Source: an uncultured Prevotellaceae bacterium
GTDB taxonomy: Bacteria; Bacteroidota; Bacteroidia; Bacteroidales; Bacteroidaceae
Reading direction: 5' to 3'
DNA length: 52,664 nucleotides
Assembly (NCBI GenBank): GCA_902776545.1
Contig: CACYQO010000017.1
Coordinates: 1 to 52,664, forward strand
Shown: piece by piece, positions 1 through 8,210 of the stretch
Layout of the letters: every line of letters begins with the position of its first letter
Position numbering within the stretch: position 1 is the first letter of the stretch
The notes under the pieces: generated by a model
What the model saw: the letters and a program-made list of their open reading frames with translations, nothing else
The model's database searches: none
Told to the model about the DNA's origin: nothing
Translations under genes and position numbers: made by a program

Positions 1-2
1 AA

Positions 3-119
3 ATAATTAAAATTTTAGTCCAGTCTGATTTTGGAGCATCGCTAGATGTCCCTGTTTATCGGCATCTTTGGAGAACGGATGTGAAAATTGGACGCTTACG
101 ATGTGTATTGATGATATGA
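3..119 (+). CDS. Possible C-terminal end of a gene cut by the window edge
   Basis: Of the three plus-strand frames only this one is open from the window edge; it runs 38 codons to a TGA at 117-119. The composition (VQSDFGASLDVP...LWRTDVKIGRL) looks protein-like, but I recognise no family and there is no start inside the window. It may be the tail of an upstream gene or chance. Confidence 0.3.
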   Translation: MIKILVQSDFGASLDVPVYRHLWRTDVKIGRLRCVLMI

Positions 120-135
120 TAAGCAGTATAAAAGT

Positions 136-173
136 TTAATTATTATATATATTAGAATATATATAATAATTAA
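136..173. repeat. Perfect AT-rich palindrome
   Basis: Two perfect 18-bp arms made only of A and T are separated by AG. No T-run follows in either direction beyond the AT-rich arm itself. It lies between the possible upstream gene end (119) and the uvrD promoter, so it may be a bidirectional terminator hairpin or a cruciform or protein-binding site. Confidence 0.6.
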
Positions 174-212
174 TTTAGATAACTACGATTTGCAATGTTG
201 AATATGCTTAAT

Positions 213-233
213 GTCACAAAGTCACAATGTCAC
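213..233. repeat. GTCACAAA/T word array
   Basis: GTCAC recurs at 213, 221 and 229, a period of exactly 8 nt with one base varying in the linker. It belongs to the word-array class seen throughout the window. It is followed at 245-275 by a hairpin with 9-bp arms (GCAGTATTC / GAATACTGC). Confidence 0.6.
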
Positions 234-331
234 TGTTGATGCGAGCAGTATTCTCTTGGCCTCGATGAATACTGCATTGAGGGTCGAAGATTACTGCTTG
301 TCAAAAATAGCGTGAATTGTATGTGTGAAAT

Positions 332-362
332 TTTGCGGTTACAAATTTTATTTGTAACTTTG
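332..362 (+). promoter_or_regulatory. Promoter of uvrD
   Basis: TTTG at 332-335, 19 nt, then TAACTTTG at 355-362 fits the Bacteroidales sigma-ABfr consensus (TTTG-N19-20-TAnnTTTG). Transcription would begin about 20 nt before the ATG at 388. Confidence 0.7.
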
Positions 363-387
363 CAACTGTAAAGATGAATGGGTTGAA

Positions 388-2946
388 ATGAACAACGAGA
401 TATTGAGCCAACTGAATGAGAGTCAGCGCGTTGCGGTGGAGTACTGCGACGGGGCGAGTCTGGTGATTGCGGGTGCGGGATCGGGAAAGACGAGAGTGCT
501 GACGTATAAGATCGCATGGCTGTTGCAACAAGGAGATAGGAGTCAGGAGTCAGGAGACAGGAGACAGGAGTCAGGAGGCGGTAGTCGGATCAGGCCGTGG
601 AATATATTGGCGTTGACGTTTACGAACAAGGCGGCGCGGGAGATGAAAGAGAGGATTGGCCGATTGGTGGGCGAGGAAGAGGCGAGATACTTGCAGATGG
701 GAACGTTCCACAGCGTCTTTGCGAGGATTCTGAGGGCAGAGGCTGAGAAAATAGGCTTCAATTCGAACTTCACCATATACGATCAGAGTGATGCCCGTTC
801 GCTGATGAAGACGATCATCAAAGAGATGCAGCTCGACGATAAGGTGTACAAGCCGGCGTCGGTGGCAGACCGCATATCGATGGCCAAGAACCACTTGCTG
901 CTTCCGCAGGCCTACGCACAGAGCTCATGGGCCAAGGACGATGCACAGCAAAAGCGCCCGCAGGTATATAATATATATAATAGGTACGCGGAGAGGTGCA
1001 GACAGGCCAACGCGATGGACTTCGATGATCTGCTGGTTCAGACGTGGGTTTTGTTCCAGAACCATGAGGATGTCCGACGGAAATACGTTGAAAAGTTCCA
1101 TTTCGTGCTCGTCGATGAGTATCAGGATACGAACTATGCCCAGCAGGCCATCGTCTATCAGCTCACGAAGGAGCGCCAGAAGGTGTGCGTCGTGGGAGAC
1201 GATGCTCAGAGTATCTACAGCTTCCGAGGCGCGAACATCGATAATATCCTCAACTTCCAGAGCCAATACACCAATGCCCGTCTCTTCAAACTCGAACAGA
1301 ATTATCGCAGCACGCAGCTGATCGTGCAGGCAGCAAACTCGCTGATACGGCGGAACGAACGGCAGATTCCGAAGAATGTCTTTTCTAAGAACGAGCACGG
1401 TGAACGGCTGCAACTGAAGCCAGCCTATTCGGATAAGGAGGAGGCGATGATTGTGTGTCAGGACATCAAGCGGCTGCGGAAGCAGGAGCACGGCAATTGG
1501 AGCGACTTTGCCATCCTGTATCGCACGAACTCACAGAGCCGATCGTTTGAGGAGCAGATGCGCAAGGACAACATTCCGTATCGCATTTACGGCGGTCTGA
1601 GCTTCTACCAGCGCAAGGAGATCAAAGACGTGATTGCCTACTTCCGGCTGATTGCCAATCCCAACGACGAGGAGGCTTTCAAGCGCATCATCAACTATCC
1701 TTCGAGAGGTATCGGAGACACTACCGTCAGCAAGATTATCCAGACGGCACAGACGTATGGCGTCAGTCTCTGGCAGGTGATTAAGGAACCCGTGCTCTTT
1801 CCGATGGACGTCAGCAAGGGTACGATGACGAAGATTCAGGCGTTCCGAGAACTGATAGAAGGCTGGATATGCCGCATCAATACAGAGGATGCCTACACGC
1901 TGGGACACGATATCATCATGACCTCCGGCATCAGTAAGGAGATCTACTCAGGCCGTAACCCGGAAGACATTTCCCGTCAGGAGAACCTCGAAGAGTTTCT
2001 GAGTGGTATGCAGGACTTCGTGGAGAGCCGCAAGGAGGAGGATATGGGCGACGAAATCTATCTGCCTGATTTCCTGCAAGAAGTGGCGCTGTTGACGGAT
2101 CTCGATAGCGATGAGGGAGATTCGAACGATAAGGTGGTGCTGATGACGATCCACTCGGCGAAGGGCTTGGAGTTCCCAACGGTGTTCGTCGTGGGCCTCG
2201 AAGAGAATATATTCCCGAGTCCGATGTGTACCAATTCGATGCGGGAACTGGAAGAAGAGCGCCGTTTGTTGTATGTGGCGATTACCAGAGCCGAGAAACA
2301 TTGCATATTGACATGCGCGCAGAATCGTTTCCGATACGGACGGATGGAGTATGACACACCATCGAGATTCATACGCGACATTGACCAGGAACTGCTGGAT
2401 GTGCATTCAGAATCGGGTGGAGGATTTGATTTCGGATCAACCAGCCGTAAAGCCTACAATCGCTACGATGGTGGTGCTTACGGCACAGGCAATACTGGCG
2501 GCTATGGCAGGAATACACGCGGTTTTGATAGTGAAGGCCCGGAGTGGATGCAGAATCCGAGGCCTGTGGCTACGCAGTTTAAGGCGGATCCGAAGCCGAG
2601 AGTCGTGGCTCCGAGACAGCAGGAGAAACCTGTGGATCCGTTTGGCGAGGGATTCAAGAGGCTGTATCAGCAGCAGACGAGTAGGCAGTTGAAGCCGATG
2701 AGAGCGGCGGTTCAGAGTAGTCAGCAGACAAATGCGGCTGTTCAGACCACCCCAACCCCTCCTAACTTAGGAGGGGAAGGGCTGCGCGAGGGGTGTAAGA
2801 TTGAGCATCAGCGCTTTGGCATTGGCACGGTGATAAAGATTGAGGGTACGGGCGAGAATACCAAAGCCACCGTTGAGTTCCGCAATACGGGCACCAAACA
2901 GCTGCTGCTGAAATTCGCAAAGTTCAAGATTATTGCATCGGACTAA
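388..2946 (+). CDS. uvrD: UvrD/PcrA-type superfamily 1 DNA helicase
   Basis: ATP-dependent 3'-5' DNA helicase of repair and replication restart. Walker A GAGSGKT is at residues 29-35, DEYQDT (motif II) at 243-248, GDDAQSIYSFRGA (motif III) follows, and motifs IV-VI are present (NYRST, TIHSAKGLEF, LLYVAITRA). A glycine-rich low-complexity region separates the motor from a C-terminal Tudor-like module (HQRFGIGTVIKIEG), as in PcrA. At 852 residues it is slightly long. Two segments look inserted in frame: residues about 49-68, rich in G, D, R, S, Q and E, between motif I and motif Ia and encoded by an AGTCAGG word array; and about 786-800 (TPPNLGGEGLREG), encoded by a C/G-rich palindrome. A TAnnTTTG promoter lies just upstream. 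The stop codon sits inside a large intergenic hairpin. Confidence 0.95.
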   Translation: MNNEILSQLNESQRVAVEYCDGASLVIAGAGSGKTRVLTYKIAWLLQQGDRSQESGDRRQESGGGSRIRPWNILALTFTNKAAREMKERIGRLVGEEEARYLQMGTFHSVFARILRAEAEKIGFNSNFTIYDQSDARSLMKTIIKEMQLDDKVYKPASVADRISMAKNHLLLPQAYAQSSWAKDDAQQKRPQVYNIYNRYAERCRQANAMDFDDLLVQTWVLFQNHEDVRRKYVEKFHFVLVDEYQDTNYAQQAIVYQLTKERQKVCVVGDDAQSIYSFRGANIDNILNFQSQYTNARLFKLEQNYRSTQLIVQAANSLIRRNERQIPKNVFSKNEHGERLQLKPAYSDKEEAMIVCQDIKRLRKQEHGNWSDFAILYRTNSQSRSFEEQMRKDNIPYRIYGGLSFYQRKEIKDVIAYFRLIANPNDEEAFKRIINYPSRGIGDTTVSKIIQTAQTYGVSLWQVIKEPVLFPMDVSKGTMTKIQAFRELIEGWICRINTEDAYTLGHDIIMTSGISKEIYSGRNPEDISRQENLEEFLSGMQDFVESRKEEDMGDEIYLPDFLQEVALLTDLDSDEGDSNDKVVLMTIHSAKGLEFPTVFVVGLEENIFPSPMCTNSMRELEEERRLLYVAITRAEKHCILTCAQNRFRYGRMEYDTPSRFIRDIDQELLDVHSESGGGFDFGSTSRKAYNRYDGGAYGTGNTGGYGRNTRGFDSEGPEWMQNPRPVATQFKADPKPRVVAPRQQEKPVDPFGEGFKRLYQQQTSRQLKPMRAAVQSSQQTNAAVQTTPTPPNLGGEGLREGCKIEHQRFGIGTVIKIEGTGENTKATVEFRNTGTKQLLLKFAKFKIIASD
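531..580. repeat. AGTCAGG/AGACAGG word array inside uvrD
   Basis: About six copies of a 7-nt word (AGTCAGG, AGACAGG) run without interrupting the reading frame. They encode an extra hydrophilic stretch in the loop after helicase motif I, where PcrA homologues go almost directly from the first helix to the PWNILALTFTNKAA block. Confidence 0.75.
2741..2797. repeat. C/G-rich palindromic element inside uvrD
   Basis: A perfect palindrome with 10-bp arms (CCCCTCCTAA, one spacer base, TTAGGAGGGG) lies at 2756-2776, preceded by TTCAGACCACCCC. The same words form the elements at 29768-29872, 30710-30838 and 44990-45068. Here the element is translated, just before the C-terminal domain. Confidence 0.75.
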
Positions 2947-3036
2947 CACGGACTAACACGGACTAAATCGCACAACGGGGACAGTCCCTATTGTGAGATT
3001 TAGAAGTCCGAGACAGTCCGAGTTTGTCCGATGCAA
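2934..3036. repeat. Long imperfect hairpin of CACGGACTAA words after uvrD
   Basis: The left arm (2935-2975) carries three CGGACTAA words; the right arm (2991-3035) is its imperfect complement, with an inner hairpin GGGGACAGTCCC. The uvrD stop codon (2944-2946) lies inside the left arm. It could stop transcription from both sides, but no T-run follows. Confidence 0.7.
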
Positions 3037-3040
3037 AATA

Positions 3041-3172
3041 TTAGAGCGACTCGTCGTCGGGTCGCTCTATTTGTCTCTGGCCGGTCTTTGGCAGATGGCG
3101 CTTCTTACGGAGCCAGGCTGCCTTACGGGCCTCATAATCTTCGTGATGTTTCTCTAAGAATCCGTCGGCCAT
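3041..3172 (-). CDS. Small basic peptide, 43 aa, conserved type in Bacteroidales
   Basis: A 43-residue reading frame begins with MADGFLEKHHEDYEARK, followed by a basic W/K/R segment and an acidic tail. I remember peptides with this beginning at the same place, after a DUF4270 gene, in other Bacteroidales, but their role is unknown to me. The start lies 2 nt after the DUF4270 stop, so it is probably translated from the same mRNA. It has no signal peptide or membrane segment. The 3' end overlaps no other gene. Confidence 0.6.
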   Translation of the reverse strand: MADGFLEKHHEDYEARKAAWLRKKRHLPKTGQRQIERPDDESL

Positions 3173-3174
3173 GA

Positions 3175-4623
3175 CTATTGATTCTTAAACCGGCCATAGA
3201 TCACTTTCATTTCGATGGGTGTGTTGGGGCCTCCCACCAGCTTCGTGCTCACAAGTCCCATCTCGTTCTCTATATCGTATGTTGTGGAAGTAGAATTCCC
3301 GGAAATCGCCGTCACAGAGATCGGTATCAGCAGCACCTTGTTCCAGTTGGGGTGTTTGCTCAGCCAGTCAGAATCAGATGCCTGCCCCTTCTTTTTGTTG
3401 TCGGAAAGCAGCGTGACGAGGTTGCCGATGTTTGAGAATGTGTAGGTGTTGGTGGTGGAGAGTGTTGCCGCGAAGGCACTCTTATAATCGTAAGTCTTGT
3501 CATTTCTGAAGAACGTTTCAAGACTGTCCGTAGGCAGCATCAAGATGTTCGACGGTGCATTCATGAAATATTTGGCCTTGATGCCGCTGTTCTGGCGCTG
3601 GAAGGTCATGCTGACAGAGAGCAGCGAGTCTGCTGCGTGACTCTGGGTAATCTCATCCACGGGCAAAGTGACCTCTGTAAATATACCTGCGGGTGCCTTC
3701 AGATAAGTGCAGCCCTCATCAGCAGCTAACTGTGCCAGTTTCTTCTTGTCGTTCGTCACCTGAGTCGTCTGTAGTACCTCTTGTGTTGACGAGAAGGCGA
3801 TGTAACTGTTGTATTTCGTACTGTTCTTATGATAATGGTAGAAGACACGCATCTCCAACAGATAGAACTTGGCCATCAGTCCCAGACCGTCAGCCAGCTC
3901 GAAGAAGAAGCCGGGGCAGATGTTGTTGGTGAAGGCGTAGGAGTTCTTGAAGTATTCAGGATGGGCATAGTAGCTACGGAGAATGTAGGTGCCGTAGTTG
4001 TCGTATTTCTCACCGTTCTTGTCAGTATACTCGTCGGAGAGCGAGATACGCACGTAATCGAAATAGCTTGTAAGATTTCTGATGCTGTCCGAGTACGTCA
4101 GGTTGTTCTGACTGAAAAGGATGCTCTTCTTCAGACCGTCTTCCCGGATATATCCCTCTTTTCTGGGATCGTAGTTGCTGTAGTAGACCACCGTCTCGCT
4201 CATGGGCTTGCTGAGCTCGAGGACGTTCATCTTCAGCGAAGAGAGTGTGTCACCATAGCAGCCATCTTTCTGGAATGCCAGCCAGATTTCACAGGAGTCG
4301 GCTACAATTTTTCCCTGATCGTATGTGATTTCTTCGACCGTTGGCATTGTGATGCCTTCCTGAATATTGAACTGTGCCATGAACTCTGTCTTGACGTAGG
4401 CACCCGTCTCGGGGTCCTTAACGCGCCCGAAATAGGTGTCGTAATTGCGGGCGTACACGGAGTCGACAAGCATGGAATGGGAGTAGGCGTTGTAAGTCAT
4501 CGTGCTTGCCTCTATCATATCTGAGCTGTTCGTCAGCGACGAGCCAAGCGTGTCTGTGTCTTTACTGCAAGAATTTAACGCCATTGCGGAGATTGCAATC
4601 GCTGTAAATAATTGGTATTTCAT
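3175..4623 (-). CDS. DUF4270 family lipoprotein
   Basis: A 482-residue exported protein. MKYQLFTAIAISAMALNSC is a lipoprotein signal with Cys19 as the probable lipidated residue. This start is chosen because the open frame extends 61 codons further upstream over the previous gene without any signal sequence. The body (DTLGSS near the N-terminus, repeated TY..Y and YYAHPEYFKN segments, many beta-strand-like stretches) matches my memory of DUF4270, a surface or periplasmic lipoprotein family of unknown function in Bacteroidetes. It lies 34 nt downstream of the GT5 fragment, and both are probably transcribed from 5490. The DUF4270 assignment is likely but not proved here. Confidence 0.8.
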   Translation of the reverse strand: MKYQLFTAIAISAMALNSCSKDTDTLGSSLTNSSDMIEASTMTYNAYSHSMLVDSVYARNYDTYFGRVKDPETGAYVKTEFMAQFNIQEGITMPTVEEITYDQGKIVADSCEIWLAFQKDGCYGDTLSSLKMNVLELSKPMSETVVYYSNYDPRKEGYIREDGLKKSILFSQNNLTYSDSIRNLTSYFDYVRISLSDEYTDKNGEKYDNYGTYILRSYYAHPEYFKNSYAFTNNICPGFFFELADGLGLMAKFYLLEMRVFYHYHKNSTKYNSYIAFSSTQEVLQTTQVTNDKKKLAQLAADEGCTYLKAPAGIFTEVTLPVDEITQSHAADSLLSVSMTFQRQNSGIKAKYFMNAPSNILMLPTDSLETFFRNDKTYDYKSAFAATLSTTNTYTFSNIGNLVTLLSDNKKKGQASDSDWLSKHPNWNKVLLIPISVTAISGNSTSTTYDIENEMGLVSTKLVGGPNTPIEMKVIYGRFKNQ

Positions 4624-4657
4624 GATGTTCTTTCTGTCTGTTATGTTGCTCCTCAAC

Positions 4658-5470
4658 TTATTCTTCAACAGGGTAGAGCGACTCGTAGAAGTCTTCGCAG
4701 GCTTCGGCGACGTTCTCGGAATAGCCGAGGAAAGGAATGTTCTTTTCTTTAATATATGCCAGCAGCTCATCGTTGACGAGGCTGTCTGATTGTACGATAC
4801 CGTCACTATAGTCGATGGCGAGCTTGCAGAGTTCGTTCAGGTCGAAGTTGTCCTTGTAGTCTTTCAGGATTTCCTGGGTGGTCTCACGGAATTCCAGGCA
4901 CTGTTTGAAGTCGTCACCCAGATTCTTGTCGAGCTTCTGCGAGAAGAGCGAGGTGACCACCTTGGCATCTGCAAACGAGGGCTCGTCTTGATAGGCCGTC
5001 TTCACATAGAGTGGAACGACAGCACTCATCCATCCTTGGCAATGGATGACGTCGGGCACCCAACGCAGTTTCTTCACCGTCTCCAGCACACCACGTGCGA
5101 AGAAGATAGCGCGTTCACCATTGTCAGCATAGTCTTCACCCTGCTCATCTTTCTCCATCAGGCGCTTGCCGAAGTAGTCGTCGTTGTCGATGAAATACAC
5201 CTGCACCTTTGCCGACTGTATCGAGGCAACCTTGATAATCAGAGGGTGGTCGGTGTCGTTGATGATCAGATTCATGCCCGACAGGCGTATCACTTCGTGC
5301 AACTGTCCACGACGCTCATTGATGATGCCCCATTTGGGCATGAATGTGCGGATCTCGTGGCTGCACTCTTGAATGGTCTTAGGCAGTTCCCTGCCCATGA
5401 TTGACAATGCGTTGTCGGGAACATACGGAGATATCTCCTGATTGATGAATAATATCTTCTTTTTTGCCAT
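4658..5470 (-). CDS. Glycogen/starch-synthase-like N-terminal (GT5) domain protein
   Basis: At 270 residues it covers only the N-terminal Rossmann half of a GT5 glycogen synthase (full enzymes are about 480). MAKKKILFINQEISPYVPD resembles the GT5 beginning, and WVPDVIHCQGWMSAVVPLYVK is the conserved domain segment, in which full enzymes have D-x-x-H-x-H-DW. The KxGGL motif that binds the ADP-glucose phosphates is absent (PDNALSIMGREL in its place), as is the whole C-terminal glucosyltransferase half. A catalytic role is therefore doubtful. The start at 5470 is supported by a TACCTTTG box 20 nt upstream. In many Bacteroidales a gene of this type precedes DUF4270, as here; the pantothenate gene panC that I recall beside it elsewhere is absent. 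Confidence 0.75.
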   Translation of the reverse strand: MAKKKILFINQEISPYVPDNALSIMGRELPKTIQECSHEIRTFMPKWGIINERRGQLHEVIRLSGMNLIINDTDHPLIIKVASIQSAKVQVYFIDNDDYFGKRLMEKDEQGEDYADNGERAIFFARGVLETVKKLRWVPDVIHCQGWMSAVVPLYVKTAYQDEPSFADAKVVTSLFSQKLDKNLGDDFKQCLEFRETTQEILKDYKDNFDLNELCKLAIDYSDGIVQSDSLVNDELLAYIKEKNIPFLGYSENVAEACEDFYESLYPVEE

Positions 5471-5489
5471 CTTTGATGATTTTACCTTG

Positions 5490-5497
5490 CAAAGGTA
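5490..5497 (-). promoter_or_regulatory. -7 box for the GT5/DUF4270 group
   Basis: TACCTTTG on the minus strand, about 20 nt before the ATG at 5470. Confidence 0.65.
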
Positions 5498-5677
5498 CGA
5501 AAAAAAACTCGCAATTCCGCCATAATATTCCTTTTTTAGCAAAAATAGGCGCATTTTTAGGGATTTTTGGGATAATTTTTGGCTTTTCTGCTTAATTAGA
5601 GCGAAATAAAGTAATACTTAAAAAGTTTAAAAAGTGTTCTACTTTATACAAAAATCATGAAAAACGAGCGCAAATTG

Positions 5678-5708
5678 TTGCGTTATTCAAAATATTTGAT
5701 TATATTTG
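5678..5708 (+). promoter_or_regulatory. Promoter of the AraC-type regulator
   Basis: TTG at 5678-5680, 20 nt, then TATATTTG at 5701-5708, 28 nt before the ATG at 5737. The 180 nt between this and the divergent promoter at 5490 is AT-rich, with no other recognisable feature. Confidence 0.65.
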
Positions 5709-5736
5709 CACATTAATCAACAATCCGTATAGTAAA

Positions 5737-6237
5737 ATGGCGAAGTACAACATTACCGAAAAAAAGGAAAAAGTGGCCGCCTACAGAAGTCTGGTGAGCC
5801 CGAAGATGATGGATGAGATGCAGGAGAAGATAATGAACATTATCGTCATGCAGAAGAAGTATCGTGACAAGGATTATTCCGCTAAGAAATTAGCTGAAGA
5901 ATTAGGAACAAACACGCGCTACATTTCTGCGATCGTCAATGTGCGTTTCCACATGAACTACACATCGTTCGTCAACAAGTACCGTATCGAAGAGGCAATG
6001 ACCATCCTCGTAGACAAGCGTTACCAGAAACTGCGTATGGAGGAAGTCAGCGACATGGTCGGTTTCTCCAACCGTCAGTCGTTCTACGCTTCGTTCTTCA
6101 GAATCGTAGGCATCACCCCGAGGGATTATCGCATGCATCACCTCAAGCAGCATCCTTCCATGTTGGTTCCCAAACCAGTGCGCAAGACAAAGGCGAAGGC
6201 AAAGACAAAGGCAAGGGCAAAGAAGGCTGAGGCATGA
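5737..6237 (+). CDS. AraC-type helix-turn-helix protein with a Lys/Ala tail
   Basis: The 166 residues hold a complete AraC DNA-binding domain: first helix-turn-helix about 45-70 (SAKKLAEELGTNTRYISAIVN) and second about 100-135 (MEEVSDMVGFSNRQSFYASFFRIVGITPRDYR). No ligand-sensing or receiver domain precedes it, only about 40 charged residues. The last 20 residues are a KTKAKAKTK-type tail, a histone-like composition that could add non-specific DNA binding. The stop overlaps the start of the DPP III gene by 4 nt (ATGA), so the two are cotranscribed and translationally coupled. Targets are unknown. Confidence 0.85.
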   Translation: MAKYNITEKKEKVAAYRSLVSPKMMDEMQEKIMNIIVMQKKYRDKDYSAKKLAEELGTNTRYISAIVNVRFHMNYTSFVNKYRIEEAMTILVDKRYQKLRMEEVSDMVGFSNRQSFYASFFRIVGITPRDYRMHHLKQHPSMLVPKPVRKTKAKAKTKARAKKAEA

Positions 6238-8204
6238 AGCAAGAGGCTGGTGTCCCTGATTTCAATTATCGGGATGAGCGGTTCGCCGACTTGCAACTGC
6301 TTAGGTATCAACTGACGGGTTTTGAAAAGCTTGTCCCTAAGCAGAAAGAACTGATCTATTATCTTTCGAAAGCCACACTATACGGCAGGGATATCACATT
6401 CGATCAGTTTGGAAAGTACAACCTCAGGATTCGTAAGATGATGGAGGTTGTTTTTACGGACCGAAACGTCAACCACGACACAGACGAGTTTCGTGCCGTG
6501 GAAGTGTATCTGAAACGCATCTGGTTCTCCAACGGTATCTATCATCACTATGGCTGCGAGAAGATGATGCCTGGCTTCTCGTCGGACTATCTTCGTGAAC
6601 AGCTTCACAAGGTTGATGTGTGTCGGTTGCCGCTGAAGGAAGGGGAGACCCTCGATGAAATGTGCGATGAACTCTTCCCGGTGATGTTTGATCCGCAAGT
6701 ACTTCCCAAGCGGGTGAACAAGGCTGACGGCGAAGACCTCATTCAGACATCGGCCTGTCATTTCTATGAGAGTGTCACCCAAGCAGAGGCCGAGGCCTTC
6801 TACGATGAAATGAAGAAAAACGAACCAGCTAAGGATACGCCTCCATCTTTCGGATTGAACTCAACGTTGGTAAAGGAGAACGGTGAAGTGAAGGAGTTGG
6901 TTTGGTCTGCCAACGGCCGTTATTCCAATGCCATCCGACATATCGTCTATTGGCTCAGAAAAGCTGCTGAAGTGGCTGAAAACGAACAGCAGCGAAAAGT
7001 CTTGGATTTGTTGATAAGTTATTATGAATCAGGCAACTTACAGACTTTCAATCAATATTGTATTGAATGGCTGAAAGAGCATGATTCTGCCATCGACTTT
7101 ATTAATGGATTTATCGAAGTCTATGGTGATCCGTTGGGGTTGAAAGGCTCGTGGGAAGGACTGGTGGAATATATCGATGAAACTGCCACTCAACGTACCC
7201 AAACCATCAGCAGCAATGCCCAATGGTTTGAGGATCACTCTCCTGTAGATCTACGCTTCCGTAAACCGGTCGTTAAGGGTGTCTCTGCGAATGTGATCTG
7301 TGCAGCAATGCTTGGCGGTGATGAGTATCCCTCTACAGCTATCGGCATCAATCTCCCCAATGCAGACTGGATAAGGGCGGAATATGGTTCGAAGAGCATT
7401 ACCATCAGCAATATCACCGATGCCTATAATAAGGCGGCTCATGGCAATGGTTTCCGTGAGGAATTCGTGATTGATCAGGAAACTTTAGATTTAATCGGGA
7501 AATACGGTGATGTCTGCGATGACTTGCATACTGATCTGCATGAATGTCTGGGGCATGGTAGTGGCAGACTGTTGCCTGGTGTAGATCCCGATGCGTTGAA
7601 AGCCTACGGCAATACGATAGAGGAGGCAAGGGCAGACCTCTTCGGACTCTATTATATTGCAGATCCAAAACTGGTGGAGTTAGGCCTGACGCCTGATATG
7701 GAGGCGTTTAAGTCGCAATACTATACTTATATGATGAACGGTCTGATGACACAGCTCATCCGTATCACCCCAGGCAACCAGATTGAAGAGGCTCACATGC
7801 GGAACCGGGCATTGATAGCCCATTGGTGTCTGGAGAATGGCGATGCTGTTAGACTCATCAAACGCGATGGAAAGTCGTATGTTGAGGTAGTTGATTACGA
7901 TGGACTCCGTCAGCTCTTTGCCCGTCTGCTGGCAGAAGTACAACGCATCAAGAGCGAAGGAGATTTCGAGGCTGCCCGTCAGTTAGTGGAACGTTATGCC
8001 GTACAGGTGGATGCCGAACTGCATCAGGAGGTTTTGGAACGTTATCGTCGTTTGGATCTGGCGCCCTATAAAGGTTTCATCAACCCGATGATGCTGCCTG
8101 TCTATGACCAGAATGGTCAGATGGTTGATGTGCAGTTGTATTATGGTGAGAGCTATGCGCACCAGATGCTCAGATACAGCACGGAATACGGAACTTTGAT
8201 TTGA
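6234..8204 (+). CDS. Dipeptidyl peptidase III (M49 zinc metallopeptidase)
   Basis: Removes dipeptides from the N-terminus of peptides. The zinc motif HECLGH is at residues 436-441 (His436, catalytic Glu437, His441), and the third ligand is in EEARAD (Glu464), the counterpart of EECRAE in characterised M49 enzymes. Length (656) is normal for bacterial forms. There is no signal peptide, so a cytoplasmic enzyme is expected, whereas some Bacteroides homologues are exported. The start is set by the ATGA overlap with the regulator upstream. The next gene begins 7 nt downstream. Confidence 0.92.
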   Translation: MKQEAGVPDFNYRDERFADLQLLRYQLTGFEKLVPKQKELIYYLSKATLYGRDITFDQFGKYNLRIRKMMEVVFTDRNVNHDTDEFRAVEVYLKRIWFSNGIYHHYGCEKMMPGFSSDYLREQLHKVDVCRLPLKEGETLDEMCDELFPVMFDPQVLPKRVNKADGEDLIQTSACHFYESVTQAEAEAFYDEMKKNEPAKDTPPSFGLNSTLVKENGEVKELVWSANGRYSNAIRHIVYWLRKAAEVAENEQQRKVLDLLISYYESGNLQTFNQYCIEWLKEHDSAIDFINGFIEVYGDPLGLKGSWEGLVEYIDETATQRTQTISSNAQWFEDHSPVDLRFRKPVVKGVSANVICAAMLGGDEYPSTAIGINLPNADWIRAEYGSKSITISNITDAYNKAAHGNGFREEFVIDQETLDLIGKYGDVCDDLHTDLHECLGHGSGRLLPGVDPDALKAYGNTIEEARADLFGLYYIADPKLVELGLTPDMEAFKSQYYTYMMNGLMTQLIRITPGNQIEEAHMRNRALIAHWCLENGDAVRLIKRDGKSYVEVVDYDGLRQLFARLLAEVQRIKSEGDFEAARQLVERYAVQVDAELHQEVLERYRRLDLAPYKGFINPMMLPVYDQNGQMVDVQLYYGESYAHQMLRYSTEYGTLI

Positions 8205-8210
8205 AGACGC

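Noticed and set aside
245-275. GCAGTATTC/GAATACTGC hairpin as a riboswitch or attenuator for uvrD
   Set aside because: It lies upstream of the identified promoter (332-362), so it would not be in the uvrD mRNA.
965-983. TATATAATATATATAATA stretch within uvrD
   Set aside because: It encodes YNIYNRY, the normal residues of this helicase region; similar AT-rich Ile-Tyr-Asn codons occur in other genes, so it is not counted as an inserted array.
3829-4524. 231-codon plus-strand frame opposite the DUF4270 gene
   Set aside because: Shadow frame; the minus-strand gene has a proper lipoprotein signal and an operon context.
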